Assembly: GCA_035772735.1 (NCBI GenBank)
Contig: JASDFA010000020.1
Coordinates: 104,188,001 to 104,252,000, forward strand
Direction: 5' to 3'
DNA length: 64,000 nucleotides
DNA from: Datura wrightii
Lineage: Eukaryota > Streptophyta > Magnoliopsida > Solanales > Solanaceae
Below are positions 1 through 12,249 of the stretch, one piece after another (position 1 is the stretch's first letter; each line of letters starts with the position of its first letter). A program made the translations under genes and the position numbers. Below the pieces are notes generated by a model. That model saw only the letters and a list, made by a program, of their open reading frames with translations. It searched no databases and was not told where the DNA came from.

Positions 1-1135
1 GGCTATTGTTGATTGGCAGGCACCAAACGGGGTAAAAGAATTGAGATCGTTTTTGGGTTTTGCAAACTACTACCAGAAATTTATTGCTGGCTATTCCAGG
101 AAGGCTGCCCCATTGAAAAATTTGCTGAAGAAAAATGTCAATGGGGTATTAATTGCTGCTCCAACTCTATGTTCCTCAGAGATAGCTGCTGACTTGTTTT
201 ATAAGCATGTGATAAAGTATTTTGTTGTTCCAACCGATATTATGAGTGATAGAGATGCTTGATTTACTAGCCGTTTTTGGACTGCTTTGTTCAAAATGAT
301 GGGTACAGGTTTGAAATTCTCGACTGCAAATCATCCACAAACTGATGGACAAACCTAAAGAATCAATCATCTGCTTGAGGAGTACTTGAGGCACTATGTG
401 ACTGCGAGTCAGAGGAATTGGGTATAGTTGCTGGATAGTGCACAATTTTGCTATAACTTGCATAGGTCGTCGGCTACGGAGATGAGTCCTTTCGAGATTG
501 TGTTGGGCAGGCGGCCTGACATGCCACTTGAAGTTGCTAAGAAGAAATCTCAGGGCAAGTGTCCTGCCGCTTACAGGTATGCCGTGACAAGCAAGAGTTG
601 CTGGCTGAGGGGCAAGGCAGTTTGCGAAAAGCTGCCAAGCGAATGAAGAAGTATGCTGAAAAGCATCGCGGTGCATTGGACTTTCAGGTTGGTGACAAGG
701 TGTTGCTTAAATTAACACCTCAAATATAGAAGAAGATCAGTAGCAAGACGAGACATCGTGGGCTGATTCCAAAGTACGACGGTCCCTTTGAAGTCGTAGA
801 GAAGGTTGGTGCAGTGGCTTACTGGTTGAATCTGCCGGAACGACTGAAGGTGCATCCTACTTTCCATGTGAGTTACTTGAAGCCTCTTCATGAAGATGCT
901 GAGGATCCAGCAAGGGAGACGGCCAGACGTGCTCCTCCAGATGTGAGACACTAGTATGAGGAGACAATTGAGAAGATTCTGGACCACCAGACCTTGGGGC
1001 GAAGCAAGAAGAATAGGCAGAATGGAAAGACAAACCCGAATGTGATGTGACTTGGGAAAAGGGGCGTCTTTGTGGCAGTTTGAAGACCAGATCAAGGCTT
1101 ACTTAGATTCTTCCTCGTCGAGGACAATGAGCTAA
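1..1135 (+). pseudogene. Family A chromovirus pol fragment (RT/RNase H to chromodomain), internally deleted
   Basis: This broken gypsy pol remnant begins in the RT-RNase H linker (VDWQAPNGVKELRSFLGFA) and jumps near position 138 straight into the integrase core. Compared with 43243-45331, roughly 0.95 kb is missing, covering RNase H and the integrase zinc domain. The integrase core then reads through the second catalytic Asp (SDRDA) and the Glu-containing helix (RINHLLEEYLRHY), with nonsense codons near 260, 355 and 425. The C-terminal SYLKPLHEDAED segment and a chromodomain-like end follow, again shifted in frame. Coding potential ends at TAA 1133-1135, just before the polypurine tract. The TAG near 728 (CAAATATAG) and a one-base loss in the TATGCCGTGAC segment are shared with the other plus-strand A copies. 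Confidence 0.85.
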
Positions 1136-1138
1136 TCT

Positions 1139-1150
1139 GGTGGGGGAAGT
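1139..1150 (+). other. Polypurine tract of family A
   Basis: GGTGGGGGAAGT lies four bases after the pol stop codon and one base before TGTTAGCCCC. It is the usual plus-strand primer position at an internal/LTR border. The same motif recurs on the plus strand at 45335-45346 and 61701-61712, and reverse-complemented at 30585-30596, 46726-46737 and 63391-63402. Confidence 0.8.
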
Positions 1151-1151
1151 T

Positions 1152-1809
1152 TGTTAGCCCCTTGAGTTGATCGTAAGGCCTTGTGCCGAGGACAAGGCAA
1201 GGCTTGTGGGAAAATGGGCATGACAAAGCATTTACTTGATGGAAATTGGCATGAAACAATGTTGCTGATGGAACCGTGATGACATTATCGAAGACCAACC
1301 GGGCATGCGCGGGTGTAGGTAGGCAAGGGAAAGCACGGGTCGACAGACCTGGGCATTAGGCAGGTGGCCTAGATGCCAAGTCGATGATGATGAAGGCAAG
1401 GCTGATATGGGAAATGGCATGGCATTGCCGTGGCATAGAAAGACAACGGGCGGATGTGAGCTAGGCGAGGTGTTTGAAAGGAAACTTGGCAATGGACGGC
1501 TGTGCGGAGCAGCCGAGGCAGACATGCGCTGGCACGAAGACTTGGCGCGAAGACATGGCGCCAAGGTAGGCAAGGGCGCGCGCAGGCATGGCGCGAAGTA
1601 GGAAACACACGCGTGCACGCGCAAGGCATGCACAGCATATGCGGGCGGTTGGGCAGTTTCCTAGAATCTGGGCGCCTCTGGCCTAGTTAGTAAGGGCAGT
1701 TGTAACTTTCAAATTTTTAATTCGAATTTCCTATCAGCTGGGGATTTCAACAGAATTTAGGAGGGAATTTTGTAAGCCATGTGGCATGGGGCGTGGGCTA
1801 ATTTAAAAC
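1152..1809 (+). repeat. Partial family A U3 in inverted orientation, GC-rich
   Basis: The segment starts TGTTAGCCCC like a family A LTR but stops at GGGCTAATTTAAAA, before the R/U5 part seen in the complete LTRs. It is therefore an incomplete U3, about 658 bp long, and the inverted partner of the U3 inside the adjacent minus-strand LTR. The middle (about 1490-1640) is very rich in GC and CG dinucleotides (GCGCGCGC, GGCGCGAAG), unlike the AT-rich surroundings. Reading frames here are by-products of base composition; no gene is supported. Confidence 0.75.
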
Positions 1810-1810
1810 C

Positions 1811-1824
1811 TAGCTCTGATACCA
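1811..1824 (-). other. Primer binding site, initiator-Met tRNA type
   Basis: On the minus strand this reads TGGTATCAGAGCTA, matching the plant initiator-methionine tRNA primer motif TGGTATCAGAGC that many LTR retrotransposons use. It lies two bases beyond the LTR end (TAACA), as expected for a 5' LTR-PBS border on the minus strand. It is followed not by a normal leader and gag but by inverted U3 sequence. Confidence 0.85.
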
Positions 1825-1826
1825 GT

Positions 1827-2462
1827 TGTTACAGGGTCAATTTTTATTTTACGCAACACTCTTGACACTGCACGACAGTCACACGCACACAACCGCTATG
1901 ACTCGGCCTACAAGTTTGCCTTTACGATCCGTTCGACACTTAGACTATTTCGCACAATCACAATACTAGGAACACACGTACATATGGGAAAACACTCCCA
2001 ACTTTGTATATAACTCACATAAAAAGAATACACAAGGCCTCAAAACTGTTTGTCCAAAAAGATAGACTACCATACTATCTTTTTGCTTCACTCATTGCCT
2101 TAGGCAGCATAAACTAACTCCCTTTTAAAATTAGCCCATTCCCTATGCCACATGGCTTACCAAATTCCCTCCTAAATTCAGGTGACATCCCCAACTTATA
2201 GGGATTTCGAATTCAAAATTCGGAAGTTACAACTACCCTTGCTGACTAGGACAGAGGCGCCCAGATTTCAGGAAATTGCCCAACCACCTGCATGTGCTGC
2301 GCATGCCTTGAGCGCGTGCGCGCGTGCGTCGGCCCTTGGCGCCTTCGCGTGCCTTGGTGCCAACCGTGCCCGCCTCGCCTGCTTCGCACCATACCTGCAT
2401 GTGCTCTTGCCTGCCTTCATGCCATGTCTGCGCGCCAAGTCTTCATGCCGGTGCACATCTGC
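1827..2462 (-). repeat. Family A LTR, truncated at its U3 side
   Basis: The left end TGTTACAGGG (minus strand: ...CCCTGTAACA) matches the LTR ends at 46026 and 62390. The R/U5-like part (1827-2120) and part of the U3 are present. Near 2462 the sequence jumps from mid-U3 into the integrase core of the minus-strand A gene, so the rest of U3, the polypurine tract, the chromodomain and the integrase C-terminus are gone. By comparison with 46370-47530 about 1.15 kb is missing. On the minus strand a TTATATAC motif (1998-2005) could be a TATA box; this is a guess from motif alone. Confidence 0.75.
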
Positions 2463-5400
2463 AATTCTCTCGATCTTTCCATCAGTGTGTGGATGATTTG
2501 CTATCGAGAATTTCAAATATGTACCCATTAATTTGAACAAAGCAGTCCAAAAATGGCCAGTAAATCGAGCATCTCTATCACTCACAATGTCGGTTGGAAC
2601 ACAAAAATACTTTATCACATGCTTATAAAACAATTCAGCAGCTATCTTCGAGGAACATAGAGTTGGACCAGCAATGAATACACCATACTTCGAGAATCTG
2701 TCTACCACCACCATGATTGACGCCTTACCATCAACCTTTGGAAATCCGCAAATGAAATCCATAGAAACGGAAGCCCAAGGACGTTCAGCAACCGGTAGAG
2801 GTTGTAGCAAACCTGCTTCCTTCTTCTGTTCAGATTTGTCAAGCTGACATACAAGGCAAGTCTTGACATAGCCCTCAATGTCATCCTCCATTTTCGGCCA
2901 GAAATAACTTCAGGACAGCAATGCCATAATCCTCTCAACACCCGGATGACCAGCATAAGCAGCATCATGTGTCTTCTTCATCAAAGTCCGACGCAAACCT
3001 GCACCTTGGGGTACCACGATTCTTCCCCCTTTGAAATGCAGCAGATCGTCCTCGATCCAATACCGCCTAACAGTTCCATCCCTCACTTTATCCATCAACT
3101 TCACATATAATGGATCATGCGTAGCACATAGTTTAATTGTATAAGTAAATCAGATTCAATTCTAGTGAGCGAATAAACAGCAACAAATACCTCTTTGCGA
3201 CTCAACGCATCAGCAACCTGGTTTTCCCTGCCGGGTTTATGCACCCACACGAAGTCATATTCAGCCAGCATCTCCTGCCACCGAGCCTGCTTTGGACTCA
3301 ATTTCTGTTGAGTCTTGAAGTAAGTATTGGCCACATTGTCCGTCCGGACAACAAACTTCGTTCCAAGCAAGTACACTCACCAAACTTGAAGGCGATGGAT
3401 CATAGCAACCATTTCCTTCTCATGGGCAGAATACCATTGCTCCGCGGCATTTAATTTCCTGCTCTCAAACGCTATCGGATGACCTTCTTGGACAAGCACA
3501 TCGCCAATAGTAAAATCTGATGCATCAGTGTGGACCTCAAATGGCATATCAAAATCTAGCAGCATTAGAATTGGCTTAGATGCAATGGCCTCCTTCAAGG
3601 CAGTAAAAGCCTTAGCACACGCATCTGTCCAAGTCCATTTGACATTTTTCTTCGGCAAATTTGTCAATGGGGCAGCCTTCCTAGAATAGCCAGCAATAAA
3701 TTTTTGGTAGTAGTTTGCCAAATCCAAAAATGATCTCAATTCTTTTACCCCGCTTGGTGCCTGCCAATCAACAATAGCCTGCACCTTTTGGGATCCATCC
3801 GGACCTGGTTTTCGCTAACCAAGTGTCCCAAGAATTTGATCTCCCGTTTAGCAAACTCACACATTTCCATTTTCACATAGAGTTGGAAATCTCTAAGGCG
3901 TTGCAACACCTTCTCTAAATGCAGCAAATGATCTTCGATAGTCCTACTATAAATGACTATGTCATCTAAGTATACTACTAAAAAGTCATCAAGATAGTCA
4001 TAAAGAACATTATTCATTAAGTTGCAAAAGGTAGCCGGGGCGTTAGTCAGCCCAAACGACATTACAAGGAATTCAAAGCTACCGTATCTAGTTACGCAAG
4101 TGGTCTTTGGGGCATCCCCCTCGGCTATGCGAACCTGCCAATAGCCCGACCTCAAGTCTAACTTAGTAAAGAAACTAGCCTTAGATAGCCTATCAAGTAA
4201 ATCTTGGATCAGCGGCAACGGGTACTTGTTCTTCACAGTTACCCTGTTCAGCGCCCGGTAATCCACGCACATCCTCAAAGAGTCATCTTGCTTCTTTTGG
4301 AAAAGGACTGGTGCGCCAAATGGAGCCTTCGAAGGCTGGATAAGGCCAGCTGCAAGCAGTTCATCAATCTGCTTCCTCAATTCAGCCAAGTCCAAAGGAG
4401 ACATACGGTAAGGAAGGCGTAGTGGAGGCACAGACCCTGGCAGCAACTCAATTATGTGGTCTATTTCCCTCCTCAGCGGCAACTGTCTAGGCAGTTCAGG
4501 CGGCATCACATCATTGAATTTTCCCAGCAACTCTGCAACATCATCAGGGACTTCCATCTGCAAATCTGGCTTGACTTCCACCAAGGCGGCGAGGTAAGTA
4601 GTCTCACTGCTCTTCAAGCCTTTGTCAAATGCAGCAGGCGACACCAACGCAGCAATCCCTGTGTTCTTTGACTTACTACTGTTTGCTTCACATGGGTTGA
4701 TCCCCTTGACAATGCCAGGATCCTTTTCACCAATAAACATCAAACCATCAAAATGAGGAATTGGAGCAACTTTATACTTTCTCATAAAATCAATCCCAAG
4801 CATGAGATTATAATCATTAGGCGGCACCACTGTCAAATTATGCAAACCTGACCAGTGTCCTATACTCAGCGGCACGTCCAGCGCCTGTCCAAGATCAGGT
4901 TGTGCTGGTGAGTTTATATCCTTCATCTTTATTTTTTAAGTCACCCTCAACCCGTATTCCTTGACTGTCTTGGTCGACGTATGAGTAGCACCTGTATCAA
5001 CCGTAGTTACTACTGGTCTGTCCCCAATCATGACTTCCACATACATCAGATTGGAGTAAGCGTCTGTCAAGTCTTCCACAGAATCTGCAGCATTTACAAG
5101 AGCAACTAAATCAGCGGCATCATCTTCTTCTTCATCAACCTGTTCTACCACGTTTGCCACTAACATGTTTAGCAACTTCAGCGGGTTGATATAGGCAACA
5201 ACTTCCCCTTTTTTTGCCACACTCTCTTCTTCAGCAAGAAGAGCATTCACCTAGGCTTTAGTGGGACAGTTTCTTGCCTGATGCCCTGGTTTTTGGCACA
5301 TCCAGCAGACCTTCTCACTCGCCGGCCTGTCATATTTTGATTAAGCAGCCACAACTTTTCCCTTGCCTTTGTCATTTCCCTCAGATTTTCGATGATCCTT

Positions 5401-6230
5401 CTTCCAGTCTTTCCCCTTCTCCATTTTCTTTGCGCTAGACATAGGAGTAGGGTCAGAAAGCACACTGTTTGAATGAAAATCGATCAAAGCATTAGCAGCC
5501 GCAATTACACTCGGCAGATCTTGCACTTTCTGCCGACGCAACTCATTCTACGCCCAGCCTTGCATCCCAGAAATGAAGTTATGAAACTTTTCCTCGTGTG
5601 ACATATTTTGGATGTCCAGCAACAAGGAAGAAAAGTCCTTCACATATTCACGAATTAAACCAACCTGTCTCAAGCGTTTCAGCCTGTCCCTAGCAACCCA
5701 AGACGAATTGCTAGGCAGAAATTTGTCTCTTAGTGCCTCCCGCAACTGCGCCCATGTCTCAACCTTGGGCCTGCCTACGCTAACATCATCAGCACTTTTG
5801 GTGCGCCACCACAGAATCGCATCCCCTCGGAAATAGCGAACTGCCATCGTCAACTTGTCATTTTCAGGAACATGAGCAGAAGTAAAATAATGTTCCATGT
5901 CCCATAAAAAAATTTCAAGTTTCTTGGTGCCTTGAATCCCATCAAACGTCTTTGGTTCTGGGATTTTAATCTTGGCAGCATGCTCCTCGACAACCCGGCC
6001 AGAATTGGCTACTGCCTTGTGGAGCACCATCACCTCCGCCTTAAGATCTTCATTTTCTTTGGCCAGTTCCTCAAACTTCGCAGCACTTGCCTCTCGAAAA
6101 TTGAGCAAATCATACAATTGTCCATCAACCTGCTCACGCTAGTGACGCAGTTCCGAGTTTAGACCATAGATCTATGACAGCATGACCACCTTGTGTCTTC
6201 AGTGATTCCCACCAGCAAATCTATTGGGTT
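2463..6230 (-). pseudogene. Family A gag-pol, decayed (gag, protease, RT, RNase H, integrase)
   Basis: Reading right to left: gag (about 6230-5270) with WAQLREALRDKFLPSNSSW and a CWMCQKPGHQARNC zinc knuckle near 5280; aspartic protease DTGATHT near 4990; reverse transcriptase (about 4600-3900) with LDLRSGYWQVRIAEGD and the catalytic YLDD near 3960; RNase H (about 3700-3330) with HTDASD; integrase zinc domain and core, ending at the 2462 deletion. Stops and frameshifts break it into at least eight pieces. The TGA at 3377-3379 (Arg position after a Trp) and the stop in the motif after the zinc knuckle (TKA-stop, near 5251) are shared with the other minus-strand A copies. The gag initiation codon region reads ATAG instead of ATGG. 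Confidence 0.9.
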
Positions 6231-6243
6231 TGTCTTTCAATAA

Positions 6244-9200
6244 TTTGATGGCAAGCGTATGATAGCAATGATGGATACCAGAGCTACTCATACGTTTGTT
6301 AATGACAAAGTTGCTGCCAAGAATGGGTTGAAGCTGAGGAAGTGCCCATCGTATGTCCAAACTATTAATGCCAAAGCACAAACAATTGTGGGAATGGCAT
6401 ATGATGTTTCCATGGTCCTTGGAGAGTGGACTGGAAAGAATAATTTGATGGTGATGCCGCTGGGAGACTTTGAATTGATAATTGGAGTTGATTTCTTGAA
6501 GAAGTATCGGTTTGTTCCATTCCCTCATTTGGATGGGTTGATGCTGATGGATGAGAAGATACCGAGTTTCATAAAGGTTGTTCATCCTTATGGAGAAGCT
6601 TAGAAAGTGAAGAAGTACAAGACACGTATTATTCCTGCTATTAATGTTAAGAAAGGTTTGAAGAAGGGAGATCAAACCTTTCTTCCTTCCATGGTTAAGA
6701 TCAAACCAGATGTGAAGGTTGAGGTGCCCGATTCTGTTGCAGAATTTCTGAAAGAGTATGCTGATGTGATTCCCCCTGAGTTGCCTAAGATGCTGCCACC
6801 AAGAAGGGATATTGATCACAAGATAGAGTTGCTGCTAGCATCAGTTGCCCCTGCCCAGGCTCCTTATCGGATGGCTCCTAAGGAGTTGGCTGAATTGCGC
6901 AAACAATTGAATGAATTGTTGGATGCCGGACTAATTCAGCCTTCAAAGGCTCCGTATGGTGCTCCTGTTTTGTTCCAAAAGAAGCAAGACGGATCCTTGA
7001 GGATGTGCGTGGACTATGGGGCATTTAACAAAGTGACTGTGAAGAAAAAATATCCGGTGCCGCTGGTGCAAGACTTGATGGACAGGCTGAGCAAGGCATG
7101 CTGGTTTACTAAGCTGGATCTTAGGTCTGGTTATTGGCAGGTTAGAATAGCAGAGGGTGATGAACCTAAAACTACTTGTGTAACTAGGTATGACTCATAT
7201 GAGTTTCTTGTAATGTTGTTTCAGCTGACTAATGCCCCGACCACTTTCTGCAATTTAATGAATGACGTGTTGTTTGAGTATCTTTATTATTTTGTTGTAG
7301 TTTACTTAGACGACATTGTTATTTATAGTTGCTCTCTTGATGAACACTTGATGCATTTGAGCATGGTGTTGTCTCGTTTGAGGTAGTACAAACTCTATGT
7401 GAAGATGGAGAAGTGTGAATTTGCTAAAAAAGAAATCAAGTTCCTTGGGCACTTGGTGAGTCAGAATCAAGTGCGGATGGACCCAAAGAAGGTGCAGGCA
7501 ATCGCGGATTGGCAGGCACCCAATGGCGTGAAAAAGTTGCGGTCATTTTAGGGCTAGCTAATTATTACCGCAAGTTCATTTTAGGCTATTCCAAGAAGGC
7601 AGCCGCCTTAACAGATTTGCTGAAGAAAGATGTTAAGTGGGCGTGGTCCGAGAAGTGTGAAGCTGCATTCCGATTGTTGAAGGAAGCAGTAGCATCGGAG
7701 CCTATCTTAAAGCTGCCTGATTTCGAGTTGCCATTTGAGGTGCATACAGATGCATCTGAAAAGGCTGTTGGAGGTGCTCTTGTGCAGGAAGGGCATCCAG
7801 TTTCCTATGAAAGCAGGAAATTAAATGAAGCTGAGCAGCGGTATTCGACTCACGAAAAGAAGATTGTTGCTTTGTGCATTGCTTGTAGACATGGAGAGTG
7901 TATTTGCTAGGCACATGCTTTGTGGTGTAGACAGATAATGTGGCTAATACATTCTTCAAGATTTAATGCAAGCTAAGTCCGAAGCAAGGACGTTGGTAGG
8001 AATTCCTGGCAGAGTATGATTTCGTGTGGGAACATAAGCTGGGAAGGCACAATCAAGTTGCTGACGCCTTGAGCCGGAAAGAGGTACTTGCTGTTGTGCT
8101 TTAAATTTCTAGACTTGAAACTGATTTTATTGATAAAATAAGAATTTGTGCTGCTAATGACTCATTATATGTGAAATGGACGGGTCAAGTGAAAGAAGGG
8201 ATAGTTAGGAGGTACTGGATCGAGGACGATCTTCTTTATTTCAAAGGGGGGAGGATCGTCGTACCTCAAGGTGGTGGACTGCGTAGAGAACTAATGAAAG
8301 AGGCACATGACACTACATGGGCTGGTCATTCGGGTGTGGAGCGGATGTTAGCCCTGCTATCCCGTGTATATTATTGTCCAAAGATGGAAGACGATGTTGA
8401 AGCTTAAGTGAAGACTTGTCTAGTGTGCCAGTTAGACAAATCTGAGCGCAACAAGGAAGTTGGTTTGTTGCAGCTTCTTCCAATTTCTGAACGGCCATGG
8501 ATGTCCGTGTCAATGGACTTTATTTCTGGGTTTCCGAAAGTGGACGGTAAGGCATATATTATGGCGGTTGTAGATAGGTTTTCAAAGTACTCTATTTTTA
8601 TTGTTGCGTCAATTGTTTGTTCGTCCAAAATAGCTGCTGATTTATTTTATAGACATGTGGTTTAGCTTTTGATGTGCCAGATGACATTGTGAGTGATAGG
8701 GATGCTAGATTTACAGGTCAGTTTTGGACAGCTTTGTTCAACATGATGGGGATCGATCTGAAATTCTAGACAGCAAATCACCCTCAAACATATGGCCAAA
8801 CAGAGAGAATTAATCACTTGGTGGAGGAATATCTCTGGCATTTTGTGACAGCGAGCCAGAGGAATTGGGTAGACTTATTGGATACGACAATGTTTTTCTA
8901 AAATCTGCATAAGTCTTCAGCAACCGAAATGAGTCCGTTTGAATTAGTCACCGGGATACAGCCTTTGACACTGCTGGATGTCGCAAAGCAGAAGCATCAA
9001 GGGAAATGCCCGACTGCTTACAATTATGCAAGGGACAAGCATGAGATGCTTGCAGAGGCGCAAGACAGTTTGCGCAAGGCCCAGAGTCGCATGAAGATAT
9101 ATGCTGATCAACATAGACGCCCGTTGGAATTCAAGGTGGGTGACAAGGTGCTGCTCAAACTCACACTGCAGATTTGGAAACAAATTGTGAGTAAACGAGG

Positions 9201-9497
9201 CATAGGGGACTGATTCCCAAATATGATGGCCCATTCGAGGTGGTGCAGAAGATAGGCGCAGTTGCTTATAAGCTGAAGTTGCCGGAGAGGTTGAAAATTC
9301 ATCCTACTTTCCATTTTAGGTTTTTGAAGCCTTATTTTGTAGATCATGCAGATCCGGATAGGCACAAAGTCAAGAGGGCTCCTCCTGTGGTGCACACACA
9401 GTTTGAAGAGGAGATTGAACAGGTGCTGGATCACCGGGTGCTAGGCATGAGCAAGACGAACAGGCGGACAGAATTCTTGTTTCATTAGAAAGGCAAG
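6244..9497 (+). pseudogene. Family B chromovirus pol, decayed (protease to chromodomain), no gag
   Basis: Family B begins abruptly at the protease (GKRMIAMMDTRATHTFV) and lies head to head with the start of A gag. The normal Asp-Thr-Gly of the active site reads DTR here, so the protease would be dead. RT follows (6700-7390), with LDLRSGYWQVRIAEGD and YLDD near 7310, then RNase H (to about 7900), the integrase zinc domain (about 8170-8450), the core (8450-8800) and a chromodomain-like tail (LDHRVLGMSKTNRRTEF). Frame breaks include TAG at 7384 and a lesion near 8665 (HVV-stop), both shared with the other plus-strand B copies. At 9497 the sequence leaves the element in mid chromodomain. RT motifs are close to those of A, but the two families are clearly distinct. 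Confidence 0.88.
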
Positions 9498-10884
9498 TCT
9501 TGTTTCCTCTGCTCAACTGTTTTGTTTCATAAACATCACTACCCAAAATATTGTTTAAATTGTGCAAGAACTGTAGTTTTAATATCAACTAATCACTTGT
9601 ATTCCTCTTGCTTGTTTCGATTTTTGACACCTAGTCCTACATCACTCCATGAATGGTGATCCTTTGATTCGTCGACAAAGTTATGCTGGGATCATAATGC
9701 ATGTATTGTTTAAATGTGTATTAAGTGCATATACTTCTTTGGTGAATGTTCAGTTCGTAGCATTGGAAATGGGTCGTACAGTGCCTAATGAAAGCATGTA
9801 TATGGTTCTATGTTGGATAGATAGTATTTAGTTTATTTCAAAATTTTAAATATTACCTATTGGCCAATTACTATTTTATCGAGTATTGTAAAATCTATTT
9901 TTAAAGGATAAAAGAGATGAATAACATTTCGCTACGAGTGTTGGTACTTTTAATATAATGATTTAGCATTTGTTTGTCGTGTGAATCGCGTTAAAATGAA
10001 AAAAAATTGTACATTTAACATTAAACATAAAAAAGTCAACTAACATTTTACAAAGAAATTTCATGCTTTAAAACTATTTCTTTCATTTATTTGTTATAGT
10101 TTTTTCGTATTGCTCTTCTAAAGAAATTATCAATTTGACTCATCCCGAATCTAAAGAGAGAAGTTTAAGAATTAACCTCGGATATGCGGGTTCAAAAGCA
10201 CTCATAAAGAAAAAGGTATAGTTACACAATTAAAATGAGAAAAAAAATTATGTAAGTAAATTTTATGATTTTAATTTCTAATATTAATAAGAAAAGATTT
10301 AATATAAAAAATTTAGTTATATGTAAAATAATAAATATTAAAAACTAATTATAGTGTAAAATTAAATTTTAAAAGTAAAAAAGTCAACAAAATATTTTAC
10401 AAAAATTTAGTTTTAAATATAAAAAGATCAACTAACATTTTACAAAGGTGCTTCATAAGTTTAAACTATTTTGCATTAAAAATTATTTTGCCAGGAACCC
10501 TAGTGTCCATACAGAATATAAATTTGAATATTAACCAACGATTTTTTATGTTTTTTAATAGGGATAAATTATAAATGTCCTATTTATTCTTTTTTTAAAA
10601 AGAAATTCACTTTTAATCTACGATAATTACTCTACATTGGAGATATTAATTAGAAATGAGTTTTTTCACTTGTTCTGTTCTTCCTTTTCCTTTTTTTATC
10701 ATAGAATAATTTTTCTACGAGTTTTTCACTTATTTCTCTTTTTATTTTTAATGGTGAAAAATATAAAATTTAGTTTAATTTTGAAGTAAATATCTGAAAA
10801 TTAAATAAAAATGTATAATTTTAACTTTAAGGAAAGTAATAGCTTATAACTCTATCCAACATTAAATTTATTTTTTAAGGTGAT
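9498..10884. other. AT-rich intergenic sequence, nothing recognised
   Basis: From the truncated end of family B to the copia LTR I see no convincing gene, RNA or mobile-element terminus. The few short reading frames, such as one of about 60 codons at 9649-9831, have no recognisable motif. Long runs of A and T dominate from about 9840 on. Confidence 0.6.
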
Positions 10885-12206
10885 TGTTAGAACATGCGTA
10901 GTGGAAGCAAATATAAATTGGATCAATTATCTTATATGAATTACTAGATAACAATAACGAATTAGATTACGAAATACTAACCTCTTGAAGTTTTCGCACA
11001 AAACGTCCAATTCGCTCTCCAGGTCTGCAGTCTTCTACTATAGCCTGAATAATATCCTAATATGGAATACTTGTGTGGGCAAATACTGTTTTTCAGAAAA
11101 GATGATCTTTTCAAGGAGGAAAAAACTCTATTTATAATCACGTTTTTAGGGTGTAAAACCCTAATCCCAAAACGTATAGGATTCCAACTTTCCATGTATA
11201 TTCACGCGTTTTCAAAGGGTATGAAACCCAAAAATGTGTACTACTTACCTTTTTGAAGCTGTCCAAAACCTTGTAGGATTTTACTACTTCAAGAAAACAG
11301 GTTTCTTCCTTTTCCAAGTTCTTTAATTAATCAGGCATAGTAGGGACCACAGATTTAATTAGTGAGTCTTCCAATTATGGTATTAATTCGAAATAACGAA
11401 TGAATTAACCTACCATAATAAATCACAGATTATTCCACTAAAAATCCGTAATTTCACTCCTCGGTATAATTTCAAAACCAATCATTAAATTCTTATTTTA
11501 ACTCCCCACGTTAAGATTACAGATACCAACCAATCAAATTAAATTTCTAACTATTTAATTCATTGATTAATTTAATCCTTTATTCAAACGCTTAACTTAT
11601 TTCATGTGACGGAACAGAATCCACCTGCAGGGTTTTCACATGAAACCTTATAAGCAATCATAAAGGGGTATCATCAATCTCAAGGTCGAGACATGGATTT
11701 AATCAACTAACTATTATTTCACAAATATCATTTGTCATCATCCAACCTATCATTTCATCATAATAATTATATCAAGATTAAGAGTATAAGTACATTTAAT
11801 TACTTGGAGAATTTATTTTACTAAGTTAGACAAAATATTTTTCTCTACTTGGTCCGTTCAATACATACAAAATGTACTAGCACAAGAAGTTGGAATAACA
11901 CCATTCCCATAATCAAGATAAATTACATTTAATCTTGTGCTACAATCATATCGATAAATTCATCCAATTTTCATCTTAGATTGTGAACATATATAAACTT
12001 TATACTTATAAGAACTGATGATTTAATCTTTTGTGTATAAACTAAACTCTATACACCAAATCATCTACTATATAAGTAAAGACGCATATGCAAAAATGAT
12101 CTATTTAAAACAAGACTTTATTAATCCGATAAATAAAATAAAAGTCTTATGCAAAACTGAAACATTAACATTATACTAAAACCACATGGTTAAGTATATC
12201 CTAACA
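10885..12206 (-). repeat. Copia 3' LTR (left copy)
   Basis: It starts TGTTAGAACATG and ends ATCCTAACA, giving the expected TG...CA inverted ends. About 1322 bp align throughout with 19585-20970, for example the shared stretches around 10960-11100 and 19660-19800. Relative to the right copy it lacks about 62 bp near 11750. Small reading frames inside (about 11062-11256) are not genes; the same frame recurs in the right LTR. Confidence 0.9.
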
Positions 12207-12249
12207 ATCTCTCACTTAGACTCATAACCATGCACCTACAACTTTAACG

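Larger units (their letters stand above)
1..1826. mobile_element. Partial palindromic gypsy unit (left edge): plus-strand A arm, inverted U3 and PBS
   Basis: This is the LTR-proximal end of a palindromic gypsy unit that continues off the left edge. It contains family A pol on the plus strand, a polypurine tract, about 658 bp of U3-like sequence and a primer binding site read on the minus strand. The order and orientation match those at 43243-46025 and 59620-62389, so all three belong to the same repeating structure. Seen directly: near-identical sequence in the three places. Inferred: they descend from one composite unit. Confidence 0.8.

Noticed and set aside
1232..1690. Overlapping reading frames of 60-130 codons on both strands in the GC-rich U3
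   Set aside because: They occur on both strands and in several frames, are rich in Ala, Arg, Cys and His as GC-biased frames are, and are not conserved in frame between the LTR copies. The same applies to 2182-2536, 30043-30503, 45483-45884, 46018-46744 and 62743-63449.
6199..6819. 206-codon minus-strand frame opposite family B protease and RT
   Set aside because: It is an antisense shadow that recurs opposite every B copy. The His- and Asn-rich composition follows from the complement of the pol codons.
9649..9831. 60-codon frame after the truncated B element
   Set aside because: Short, no motif, no splice context, and the surroundings are non-coding in composition.
11062..11256. 64-codon frame repeated in both copia LTRs (also 19771-20028)
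   Set aside because: Conserved only because the LTRs are duplicates; no domain is visible and LTRs rarely encode proteins.
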